Origin: Symbiodinium natans
Lineage: Eukaryota; Sar; Dinophyceae; Suessiales; Symbiodiniaceae
Length of the DNA stretch: 46,000 nucleotides
Direction: 5' to 3'
NCBI GenBank assembly: GCA_905221605.1
Contig: CAJNDS010002657.1
Span: 71,501-117,500 of the forward strand
The notes beneath the pieces were generated by a model, which saw only the letters and a list, made by a program, of their open reading frames with translations, was not told where the DNA came from and did no database searches. Each line of letters starts with the position of its first letter. Position 1 is the stretch's first letter. Below, piece after piece: positions 21,701 through 33,700 of the stretch. The translations under genes were made by a program, and so were the position numbers.

Positions 21701-24700
21701 TGGCCTTTTGGAACCTTTCTTATCCCTAACCAACCTCACCCCGTCCCAGTTATACCCTTTGGGGACTTTCTTCCCGTCAGGCATGGTTTTGGGGTCATGT
21801 CTTGGTAGAGTAGATGAGGCCTTAGGCACGGATGTTGCTTCCTTAGAAGATCCAGGAGCATTCCTCCCCAGCCAGTCCTCCGCAGCTCCGACGTCTTCGG
21901 GAACATAGTCCTCGTTTTCCTTAGCCACTTGGTCCAAGTACTCGGACAAACGATCCTTCAAATCGGAGCCGTCCAAATCAGGCACACCGGGCGGAGGCAA
22001 AGGCTCGCCCGGCGAATCCCCAGGCGGGGCGCGTGGTCCGGCACCATCTGTGCCTCCCCATGAGCAATCCTGATCTGAGAGGGTCGGCTTACGGAGGCTC
22101 TCCTGCAGCGCAAGCTGTTCAGATCTCATTGGGAATGTGAAATCCCCAGGCAACAACTCCATTCGCTTCGACCTCAGAATAGGAAAGTTTCCTATCTCGA
22201 ACGCAAAGTCACAACCCTTGACGGTGGTGACGAGGTATTCCTCCTTCCAAACGAAGCCAGGCTGAACGTGGTAACCAAGAAATATTCCCTCAACACCAGT
22301 CGGCGCAAACTTAGAGCTCGCAGGAATGTTCTGCTTGGGGTTGTTCCAGTACAACACACGTGCACCAAAAGGAATCATGGTCCCTGAAAACGGTTCCCCA
22401 TACCTGGCCTCCCAGGGAACAATCCCGTTGTCAAGCCTCTTAGTTGCATTAAGTGCCATCGCGTGGTGTTGGGCGGCCAACGGCCAAAGCTTGTCGGGGA
22501 GACCCGCCTGAACAAGGTTGGAGCGGGTACCCTCCAAAATCGTCCGAATTTCTCTTTCGATTACCGACTTGTTGGTGTCCACATATTCGCGGGATGTAAC
22601 ATGTCGGACACCTAGGCTTTTGATAGCGGCATGAAGTTCAGGTGCGTTGTCTGAGTAGAAAACGCCAACTGCATCTTCTTGACCTAGGAAGTGAAGAAGG
22701 TCTTCAAAACACTGATCGCTTGACTTAGTCGGAGAGGGGTAGACGTAACGAAATTTGGTGAACACGTCCTTAACAACAAGTGCGACCCTTTCGTCCTGGA
22801 ACCCATGATCACGAAGGTCACGAGTGATGATATGGTCAACAGTGATGTGATCCCCAAAGGCCTTTGACACAATGGTACTTGAGCCCCCCTTTTTGCGGGC
22901 TTGGGGAGCCAACATCTTTGCGCGCTGACATACCTCGCAGAACGGATTCTTGGGACTGTGCGAGAACAAGTGCTCAACAGATTTGGCTTCAGCTTTCAGA
23001 TCGGCCTCTGCAAGACTGCGGGCGTTTCCTTCGTTGTCACTGTCAGGTTCAACATCGGGGTCTTCGAAGATAGTGAGGCTCAGGATTGGATTACCCTCCA
23101 GTCGGGCAACTTTGTTGTCAAGCTCCCTGACGTTCACTTTATCCTCAACCTTGACCCAAGAACCTTCCCTGAACAACCAAGTAGATCTGACTTCGCATCT
23201 TGGAAACCTTGGTGTAGCAGTACGAAACGTCTTTGGTTTGTGTCCGACAATCAAGTACTTAGCATTTGGGTGCGAAACCCAACCTGGTCTTTTGAGCTTC
23301 TCTTTGGGGATATCTATCGGCGGCACCTCATTGATGGCTGCGGAGATCTCAGGATCGGGGTGCTCGACCACTGGATCTCGTTCCTCTGCTGCTCCTGCGA
23401 AAGCCTCGGCCGGCCCTATTGGGCGGCAGTTTTCTGAAAACCCTCGGACAAAATTGGTCGTCCGAGAGAACCTGAGGCTTCCTCCTTAGTGCTTGGAGCG
23501 GCCATTGCTCCTCCCCCTAGCACTGGGACCATACCTCTCATTCTACACCTTAGTCTTTGACCATTGGGCGCAACAAAGTAAGGCGGCCTTTTGGGGTACC
23601 AGTGGAACTCATAACCGTCCTCCATGCACCTTCTGCCTACGGAGCAAACAGGAGGGGTGCTGTTGAGAACATAGAACTCTAGCTCTTTGCCAAACTCCGG
23701 GAAGTCGATCCTAACCGACCTGTCACCTTTGACGTTACCATTAGCAGTGATGAGATTCACTTGTCGTGTTGCATTGCCTACTGGCTCTTCGCCGAAGTAC
23801 ATAGCACGATCAGCTTCGCTGATAAGGTCCTCCTCACTTCCTGTGTCAGCAAGGAATTCTAAGGGTGTGGCGATCCCTGGACAAGCGATCTCTGAGCTCT
23901 CAACGACGTGCTTGCACATCCCACACATGAGAGAATCAGGCTCATCACACTCTAAGTGGCAATCGGTCTTCTCTCCCCCCTCATGCCGGGCAAGAAGCAT
24001 CTTGAGTTCCCTTGCGTTCCTAATTGCAACCTGAAGGTCATTAGCGTCAGGCTTAGGGCAGTTTTCCGCATCAGCATAGCAAGTATTGTACCTGCGAACT
24101 TTGTAGGAATGTTTGTACCCCTTTCCCTCAAAAGGGATTTCCCTGACTTTGGGCTTGTCGCAAAACCTGACCTTCTTGTTTTGTTCTTTGATCTTGAAAA
24201 CAGTCTTGCCGGTCCACGGCATCTTATCGCCGGTTCCCCCTCTTCCCTCTTTCCAGTCCCAGTTCTCCTTTGCAGTGTATGGAGAAATGGGAAGCGTCTT
24301 GATCACTTTAGCCTTACCCTTCAACTTTTCAAGAGCAACAGGACATGACACTTCGGGCTTGTACATAGTACTTCTGTACTTCAGATGGTGCCTAACAGCT
24401 TCACCCCTTTTGAAGTCTACTTCCCAGTAGTCTTCGTCCCCATCTTGTGGTTCACTCTCATCAGGACCAGCTGAGGCTGCAGCCGCAAGCGAGATGCAGC
24501 ATGCGGCCTTCCTATCCTTTTCCTTAGAGCGTCCACGGCTTGGTTTCCTGCGCGTTGGCGCGGGTGACGGGGACCTTGGTTTGTCTGGGCCCTTAGGGGC
24601 CGGGGCTGCGTTTTCACCACCTGGGGGAGCAGGGCTCGGTTCCCTATGCAAGAAACGACACTTATCTCCCCTAGTGCACTTTCCCTTCTTCCAAAACGTG

Positions 24701-27700
24701 CAGACCTGTTTCTTCTTCGGGGCAGTGCGAACAGGGGATTGTGAACGTGGTTTGTGCGAAAACTTGCACTTGTCACCCCTGGTGCACTTACCCTTTTGAA
24801 AGTCGTAGCAAACTGGCTTTGGGCTTTGCGATCGACTAGGTGATCTAGATCTGGATGGGGTCCTAGAGCGAGACCTTGACTTTGAATTGGACTGGCTACC
24901 GGCAGAGCGATCCCTTCCGCGGCCGCTCCTTGACGGAGGGCGTGTCGGCCTTCCGCCTTCAACAACAGGAGCTCCAAACTTGTCCCCATGTGACTTGGCG
25001 ATTCTATCCCTGTTCTTGCGCATCCTTTCACGGGTCAACAAATCCCGGATTGACTTCAACAAGAACGCATAGGAGTGTGAGGCAGAACCCTCTTTCGCCC
25101 TGTCGTAGATTTCCAAATCATACTTCATTCTTGAGGACTTTCGGATTTGCCGAAGAAGGATGTCACGCAGAACCATTTCTTCTGGGACATGACTCATGCC
25201 AGCAATGACTGATTCCCAATTGTGCAGAAATGTGGTTAGATCGTCACTATGCAGTGTAACCTTCAAAAGGTCTTCTACCGAATAGAGCGATCCTACCTCT
25301 TCATTTGTTTTGAAGTACTGATCAAACATGAGCAAGACCTGGCGTCCTCGCACGGCACGTCCTTGAACCGCCTCGGTTTCCTTGAAAGTGAGTACCTGTC
25401 GAGATAACTCACCTTTGGCGACCTTAGTGAGCGCGGCTAGGATTTTGGTATCCAGCGTGAGAAACTTACCGGGCTCACGAAGCTTGTCATGATCAGCATT
25501 CTTAGAATACACCTCTAGAATCCAAGAGAAGGCTTCATCTGGTCTATCTGAAGCTGCCCTAACTGCTTCCCGTGTTGCGGTTTTCCATGCACGGTAGGTT
25601 TCGGGGTTAGGGAAATCCGGCAGGCGGATGGTTTCAGCTTCTTTAACCTTTGGTTTGTCATCTTCACCGCTTTTGTCTCCTTTAAGAAGCTTGGCGGCTT
25701 CAAGCAGCGCTTGCTGCGTCTGTGCGATTAAATCGGCTCCTGTGGCTGCCGGACCTCCCGGCGTGCCTGTTGGGGCCGCAAGACCAGGGGCTCCGGCGTT
25801 CAACCCACCACTAGAGAATCCTAGATTTGGGACGTTAGCTGATGCTGTTGGGGTCCCTGGGGCAGAAACCGGACCCTGTGGTCCTGTTGGAGTGGCAGTA
25901 GTTGCCACACCGCCAAAACTGAAGTTTGGAAACAATGCCCTGATGTTCATCGGAATCACACTCGGATCTGAAAACTGAGGGGCACACGGAGCACTAAGCC
26001 CGGCGCTTGGCGCTGGAGCAACTGGGGCAGTGGCGCTGGGAAACTGAGCTTGCTGCGAGGGATTGATACCTAAATTCCTGTCCTGTTCGAGCTGGAGCGC
26101 ACGCTCCATTGATGACAATTCATCTTGGAGGGTCATGTTTTGAATCCTCATTTGCTCTTCAGTTTCCAGGGCTATACTGCGGTACCTTTTCATTGCCTCA
26201 TCATGCTCTCTCCCAAACCATTCCCCAATCTCGTTAATGCTTTCCCTCTTGTTCTGTTCAGCCTCTTCAACCAGAGTTGTCCTGAGACGTGTGATTTGCG
26301 AACCAACATCGGAAAAATGTTCTGACTGAAAATTGATTATCTGGCTTTGTTGCTGGAGTTCTGAAAAGAGACCTTGGGTCCTCGCGACAAAGCTATACCT
26401 TTGGCTAGCAATTTCAGACTCAAGTCTAGCAACGACTTCCTCGTGCTGCCTGTTAGCCCTTTCTTCAACATCTGCGATTTGTTGATCATGGGCTTCTTCA
26501 GCAGCTAGGCGGAACCTCTGGTGCCTGGACTCTGCTTCGTTCTCTAACTCAGTGAGGAGAAGTCTTGTTTGTTCAGGCGTTTCACCTATCGTGATGTTCT
26601 GCTGAAACTGTTGTCGGTACATGTGGATCTGCGGAGCTCCTAGTCCTACGAAAGGAGAAGGTGCGTTTGGCGCAAACACATTAGCTGCTGCTGCATTCTC
26701 TTCCAGCACTAGGCCACGGCCATCCGTAGACGGTGGCATAGCCAAAGTGCCTGAGAGGTCCATCTCCGCGGATTCTGCGTCTGTAAATCCGTCTGTACCG
26801 AGATCAGTTGCTACCTCGGTGGGGACCAGCTCGGGGCTGTCACCCATGCACTGAGTCGAAACTCCAGGTCAGTGGTGCCGCAAGCTCCGGGGAGCCTACG
26901 GCTGATAACCTATAGTTTGGGAAATCCACCAGTTGTTATCCGTTAAGCCATGAGCAGGGGCGCGCCTAACCTTTTTACTCAGAGGGCTTGAGCGACACAA
27001 GTAAGTGCAACATACATGGAAGCAAAAGTGGAGGGAATGCACAGATATAAAATACAACCCTAAACCCCGAATTTCAGTAGCATAGGGAATATGACAGTCG
27101 GTCCCCAGGGTTGGCTTCGTGGTCATATAACCCCTATGCATACTTTATATAGTCCCTATATACCTAAGTAGCCCGTAAATAACCTAAACCCTACACCCTA
27201 AACCCCAACCCTAAACCCTAAACCCTTAACCCCAAACCTAAACCCTAATCCCTCAATAACCCCCCCAATAACCCCTAAGGTCCCTTATAAGGGGTCCCGA
27301 GTCCCAAAATGGCCTGTTGCGCTTGTCGCGCTTCTCGACATCGGCGTTTGCCTGCGCAGGGCTCCCCGCAGTGTGGGGCTTAGGGTTTAGGGTTTCGGGG
27401 TCTAGGGTCTAGGGTTTAGGGTTTAGGGTTTGGGGTTTGGTGTTTAGGGCTTAGGTTTCAAGAATGACGGTTTAGGGTTTTGGGTTTATGGGGCTAGGGT
27501 ATAGGGCTCATGGGTTGGTAGTTTTTTTTGGGGGGGTTTAGGGTTTTTGGGGTTTATACGAGGTTTATAGGGTTTGGGGGTTTGTGTCTATTTTTATCTT
27601 CTTCTTTTGTCCCTGCTCCCATTGCCATTTCTCTTGCTGGCGCCCTTGCCTTGACTGTTACGATTTGCGGCTTGCGATGTCTCTTTTGGCACATGCATCC

Positions 27701-30700
27701 CCTTGAGGACCTGGGCTTATGAGTCTAGAGGTTGGGGACTCATGCTGGCTGAGTCTTCTTTGCGGGGCAGAAGATTCAGCTTGGCAAGGTAAAAAAAAAA
27801 AAAAACCTGAGCCCTAAAACCGAAAGCTATACCCGAAGCCCCCAAGCCATGAAGGCATATAGGGTTCAGGATCGCGCTTCGGGTTTGGGGTTTTAGGGTT
27901 TAGGGTTTAGGGTTTCGGGTTTAGGGTTTCGGGTTTAGGGGTTTAGGGTTAGAAGTCCCTGCCCACCTCGAGCAGCAAGCGGCACACTTCAACTTGGCCC
28001 TGAGCGACCGCCGCAAACCTTGTCCACACCCCAGGCCCTAAACCCTAAACCCTAAACCCTAAACCCTAAACGCTAAACCCTAAACCCTAAACCTAAACCC
28101 TAAACCCTAAACCCTAAACCCTAAACCCTAAACCCTAAACCCTAAACCCTAAAACCCAAAACCCTAAACCCTAAGCCCCAGCTTTAGGGCATGATTCGGG
28201 TTGGTTGGAAACTCTTAGAGTCTGAGGGCACTTCAGGTTGTCCTGCACGGTGAAAACATGAATTTGCAGAATGCATATGCCTAGGAGCCTCTAAGCCCTA
28301 AACCCTAAACCCTAAACCTCAACACCATGAAGCCCTGAACCCTAGGTTTCCTACACTCCATGACGATGATAAGACCACCGTGGCGAAGCTGGGCTCGACA
28401 GGGTGCAGGCTTTGGAAGTTAGAGTTTGGGGGTTGGGGTTTAGGATGCGAGGTTTAGGGCTTCGGGCTTAGGTTTTAGGGTTTAGGGTTTAGGCTTTAGG
28501 GCTTAGCGTTTAGGGTTTGGGGTTTGGGGCTTGGGGCTTAAACATAAAAGACAAGCTCATGGAGCTGAGGGACAGTGGCGTCTGCCCGTTCACATCCTCA
28601 GCATCGACCTGGCCCCGATGCGCTGGACCCTGTCCCTTATAGGGTTTAGGCTGTTTAGGGTTTATAGGGTTTATAGGGTTTATAGGGGTTATAGGGTTTA
28701 TAGGGTTTATGGGGTTTATAGGGTTTAGGGTTTAGGGTTAGGGTTTAGTTCCCAACAGCCGAAGGGTTGGGTGTCTATCTCCAGAGGCGGGGGGCATCAG
28801 AACGGAACGGAACGGAACTTGATCATCTTTGTCTTGCTGGCTGTTGGGCTGACAGCTGGGCTAATGTTTATAAGGATTGGGCTGTTTAGGGTTTAGTGTT
28901 TTAAGGTTTAGGCTGTTTAGGCTTTAGAGTTTAGGCTGTTCAGGGTTTAGGGCTGTTCAGGGTGCAAAGTTAAGGGGTGGTGTTTTCAGGCAGTGTGGTA
29001 CGGTCGAGATTATGGGCTGTGTTTTTGGCTTGCTGCCTCGCCAACTTTACGCATGACTAACCCGTTACAATTCCAGGACGGCACGTGACGTGATCCTGCC
29101 GAATGATTCGGAGAACTGACAGCAAAATTCCAGGTGGACTTCAGAATCCTAAACCTTCGACACACAACCCTCATTCAACTCCAAACCCAAGAGACCCTTC
29201 ACCACCGATTCTGGCACACAACACGAACACCCCAAGACCCGACAAAACAAAAAACAAAATCGCTCCTATGAAGCCTTAACCTGGGTAGCCCAGTAACCAT
29301 AATTGACTGAGGTACCTGTTTTGGGGGTTGGCCCCGAAAGACTGTGACGCCCATAAACCCTAAACCCTAAACCCTAAACCCTAAACCCTGAACCATAAAC
29401 CCTAAACCCTAAACCCTCTAAAAACCCCCTCGCTCGCGCGCACGCGCGCGGGCCTCCGCGCCCGCGGTCAGGAGCGCCAGCGCCTTGCTCGCGTGCCCGC
29501 GCATGGCAGCCTCCCCACTTCACCGGAGCCCGGATGGCCAGGGTTTAGGGTTTAGGGTTTAGGGTTTAGGGTTTAGGGTTTGGGGTTTAGGGTTTAGGGT
29601 TTAGGGTTTAGGGTTTAGGGTTTAGGGTTTGGGGTTTAGGGTTTAGGGTTTGGGGTGTGGGGTTTGGGGTTTGGGGCTTGGCGTTCAGGGTTTAGGGTTT
29701 AGGGTTTAGGGTTTAGGGTTTAGGGTTTAGGGTTTAGGGTTTAGGGTTTAGGGTTTAGGGTTTAGGGTTTAGGGTTTAGGGTTTGGGGTTTGGGGTTTGG
29801 GGTTTAGGGGCTTAGGGTGTGGGATTTGGGTCTTGGGGTTGAGGGTTTGCCGGCGGAGTTTTCTAGGGATCTTGAAGGGATCTGCAATACAAGGTTGCAT
29901 CCTGTGCAACTGATATTAGGATTTCGGGCCTGTAGGGGTGTAGGGTTTAAGGTTTCGGGGTTTCAAGAATTGGCTGCATGGAGTACAGAGCTTCTGAGTC
30001 TTCAAGGTTCAGGGTTTATGGGGTTGTCATGGTTTCGAAATGCCGAAGCATGGTTCTGAGGATACAATGCTCGGCGACTCTGCAAGGACGCGCGCAGTAG
30101 ACTCAGCACCAAGTTGCAAAGCCTAATCCCTATAGAAGCCCTACTCAGACCTTATGGTGAAAACCCTAAGCCCCATGAAGCCTAAGCCCTAAACCCTAAA
30201 CCCTAAACCCCAAACCCTAAACCCTAAACCCACTTCTTCCCTTGGGCCTCAAAGAGCGCAGTCTGGCCCTGGCGGTCGGGAGCGTCGGCCTGGTCCCAAA
30301 GAGCCCAATACTCCTTCATTAAGGAATATAGCTTAGGGTTTAGGGTTTAGGGTTTAGGGTTTAGGGTTTAGGGTTTAGGGTTTAGGGTTTAGGATTTAGG
30401 GTTCAGGGTTTAGGGTTCAGGGTATATAGGGATCCTTAATATGATTTAAGGTATAGTCCTTAATGAAGGGGTATTGGGCTCTTTGGGGTCTTTACGGAGC
30501 TCTGACCCCTGATGGCCCCCGCACTGAGGTATCCCTTAGGGCTGAGGGTTTCGGGGGTTTAGGGTTTAGGGTTTAGGGTTTAGGGTTTAGGGTTTAGGGT
30601 TTAGGGTTTAGGGTTTCGGGTTTAGGGAGTTTAGGGTTCAGGGTTCATGGCTGCAAAATGCTTTGACATGACCCTCCACTGAGGTATCCTCTCGGCCCGA

Positions 30701-33700
30701 AGTGCAACCTTGGCGGTTGGCTCGAACCCTAAACCCTAAGCCCTAAACCCTAAACCCTAAACCCTAAAGCTTTAGGGTTTAGGGTTTAGCGTTTATGGTC
30801 TAGCGCCTCAGCTTCAGGGGTGCGGGGGGGGGGGGGGGGTATAGTGCCAAGGCGATGCCCAGTAATAAGGCTGTGGGCTGAGGATGTAAACCCTGAACCC
30901 TAAACCCTAAACCCGAACACCCTATACCCCAAACACTCATCTCTCTCATGCCGGAGCGTCCTAAAGTGGGGAAATGTCCCGAGGGTGGGCTCCTTGTCCA
31001 GAGAGTTCCGGATGAAAGTGCTACTAGTACTGGAGGAGATAACCTGGGTCTCCTTTCTGGGATTATAAGGGAACCTAAACCCTTAAAGAGCGAATCTGGG
31101 CCTACTCCGGGTCCGAGCAACCGTGTGAAGGAAACCATTATCAGGAGCTAGACATAGAGGTCAACACGGCTCAAGGGGTTCATCTGCGAAGGGTTCCACC
31201 CTAACCACTCTAAACCTCGACAAAGCGCTTCTCAGCATAACCTACCTCGCTTAGGGAAATGAGGCTGGGGTGTAGGGTTTGGGTTTTCAGCTTTAGGGCT
31301 TAGGGTTCACTATGTAAAAGGCCTGCTATGAAGAATGAAGCCAATATTCTTTCATATTGCCATGCTATGGAAACAGCAGGCAGAATCCCTAAACCCTAAA
31401 CCCTAAACCCTAAACCCTAAACCCTAAACCTAAACCCTAAACCCCCCGCTCCCTCCCCCTCGCCCGCTCCGTGCCTCTAAGCCTGGGACTGCCAGGAGCG
31501 CTTCGACGCATGTGGCAGGATTCCCTTCAGGGTTTCTAGGGTTTAGGGTTTGCGGTGTAGGGTTTAGGGGTTTAGGGTTTAGGGGTTTGGGTTTGGGGTT
31601 CAGGGCTTAGGGTTTAGCGTTTGGGGCTAAGGGCTTAGGGTTCGGGGATTGGGGTTTGGGCTTTTCGGGCTGGGGGGCTGGGGGGGAGGGGGGGTATGAG
31701 GGTTTCGAGGTTTAAGGTTCAGGGTTTGAGGGCGCTTTTTAGGCTTACAAAGGGCCTCTAGGCCTGAGGGGGGGTTTAGGGAGTTTTGAGGTGTTTGGGC
31801 TTTGGGGCCCACGGATCCCCAAACCTTTTCAGGGGGGATGCGAATTATTCCTTCTTCCTTCAGGTCGTAGGTTTTTGGGGGTTTTAAGGTGTAGGGTTCA
31901 GGGTTAGGGCAAACCCCTTTGGGAACCCTAAACCCTAAACCCCAAACCCTAAACCCTACGAACCCTATCCATGGAAATTGACAGCCCGTTGGGGCTTGAG
32001 GGTTTGTGGGTCTGCTGAAAATAAAATTCACCAGAATGTCGTTCCATCCAGCCCGTAGCGGTTTTTCACTCTCACTACCTCGATGTCCCGGCAGCGCCGC
32101 ATGTTCTCGATAATCCGCCCATGGTCCTCATATGTTTTTGTTGTCACCATGAACCGGGCCATGTCCAGCAAACTCTCTGCCTTCTTAGTGCGTGTATAGA
32201 GAAGTTACAGTACAGGCAAGGTTTAAGATAGAAGTTCTCATGTCCTAAACCCTTCCACCTCAAACCCCGGCCCTGTGCCACTGGTTGAGCTCATGACTCA
32301 AGAGCTTTGTCTTTCATCTGGCCGTGCAGGTGCTGGTGCTCGGGCCCCTAAACCCTAAACCCGAATTAAACCCCAAACCCTGATCTCCACAACCTCCTGA
32401 GCGCTTCTGAGGGAGCCTAGACCCTTAACCCTTGAGGGCTAAGGCCCCATTTATGGTTAGGGGGTTCAAGGTTTCGGGATGGGTTTTTGATTGAAGGGTT
32501 GGTTTCGGGTTTAGGGTTTAGGGTTTAGGGTTTAGGGTTTAGGGTTTAGGGTTTAGGGTTTAGGGTTTAGGGTTTAGGGTTTAGGGTTTAGGGTTTAGGG
32601 TTTAGGGTTTAGGGTTTAGGATTGAGGGCTTAGAGGCCCAAAACCCTAAAATCTTCCACCCTCCGGTGCCTTTCGCGTAGTACAGCGGCCTTCTTCCAAA
32701 CTCGGCGTGGGGGAGGCTGAGATTTTGCAGGGCCAAGTTTGAGGCTTCGGGTTTGGGGTTTGGGGGTTTAGGGTTTAGGGGTTTAGGGTTTTAGGGTTTC
32801 GGGTTTGGGATTTTGGGTTTGAGGGTTTTGGTTTTCCAGTTTAGGGTCTAGGGCGCATGGCTTAGGCATATGCTTTGACGCACGCAAGCCAGGCCAAGCG
32901 AGCCAAGGCAAGCCAAGAAAAGCGCAGGCAAGGCAAGGCAAGGCAAGCCAAGGCAAGCCAAGCCACAAAGCCAAGCCAGGCCAAGCCATTTGCAAAGGGA
33001 GATAGCCGAGCCACACTTTTGCAAAAAAGGCCCCCCCTAAACCCTAAACCCTAACGTTGAGGTACGGCTTTTGGGTTGAGGGCTCACAAGGGGTGTGGAC
33101 CCTAAAGCGCGGAAGCTTCACATCCCAAGCCACCCATTCCAACTGACCCACCGTGAGCCCTGAATCCTAGAAACCCCACTTACACATACTTATAACCCCA
33201 GTTAACTTATAAGCCCCCTAAATCCTCTAAATCGGTTAGAAGTAGACTCAGAATTAGCTAGGGTCATAAGTACCCATGAACCTCCAGGTAACCCTGACAG
33301 TTTCAAGGTGTAAGCTCAGGTGCCCCTTAAAGACTCCTGTCCCGGGGGTGCGGAGTTCAGGATTTAGATGCATCTCTCTCTTCCTTCCTTGCTTCCTTCC
33401 TCTGCAGTTAACTTTCTGTTTGTTATTTTTGTTTGTCCTCTCTCTCTCTCTCTATCTCTCGCTCTCTCTCTCTCTCTCTATGTCTCTCTCTCTCTCTCTC
33501 TTGCTCGCCGGCTCTCACTTTAAGTCACTCTCTGACAACTGGGGCTGCCGGCTTTGTCACATGCTGTGGCGCTGGCCCTCGCCTGGCTATCTGGCTGTGG
33601 CTACCCTAATGGTTCTGAAGTTGGAGTGTGGATTGGTACGTAGTCGGTGGTGTTTAGGGTTAGGGTTTAGGATCAAAGGGTTTGGTTTCTTTGGAAGTCC

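Larger units (their letters stand above)
13634..27056 (-). mobile_element. Copia-type LTR retrotransposon, 13.4 kb, recently inserted
   Basis: Bounded by two identical 146-bp direct repeats and flanked by ACCCT on both sides (13629-13633 and 27057-27061), the 5-bp duplication expected of LTR integrases. The target was a CCCTAAA tract. Order in sense: LTR, 63-bp leader, Gag-protease, frameshift, integrase-reverse transcriptase-RNase H (Copia order), dioxygenase-like and methyltransferase-like domains, second coding block, polypurine tract, LTR. At 13.4 kb it is far longer than a typical Copia element of about 5 kb, because of the extra enzyme-like domains. Identical LTRs imply recent insertion, although the second block carries frame breaks. 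Confidence 0.95.
27062..31489. repeat. intronic telomere-like repeats of the ankyrin gene
   Basis: Between the small exons lie CCCTAAA arrays (27,180-27,260; 28,035-28,165; 29,350-29,410; 30,185-30,230; 30,722-30,765; 31,385-31,445) and TTTAGGG arrays (27,380-27,440; 27,885-27,950; 28,470-28,530; 29,540-29,815; 30,330-30,430; 30,550-30,650). The array at 28,640-28,730 has a 9-base GGGTTTATA unit. Tracts of both orientations occur within one intron. Confidence 0.8.

Noticed and set aside
26891-26905. Relict spliced-leader sequence at the start of the element transcript
   Set aside because: Only CCGTAG and GCTC are shared with the dinoflagellate leader, and the CCATTTTGG core is missing. The position fits a primer binding site better.
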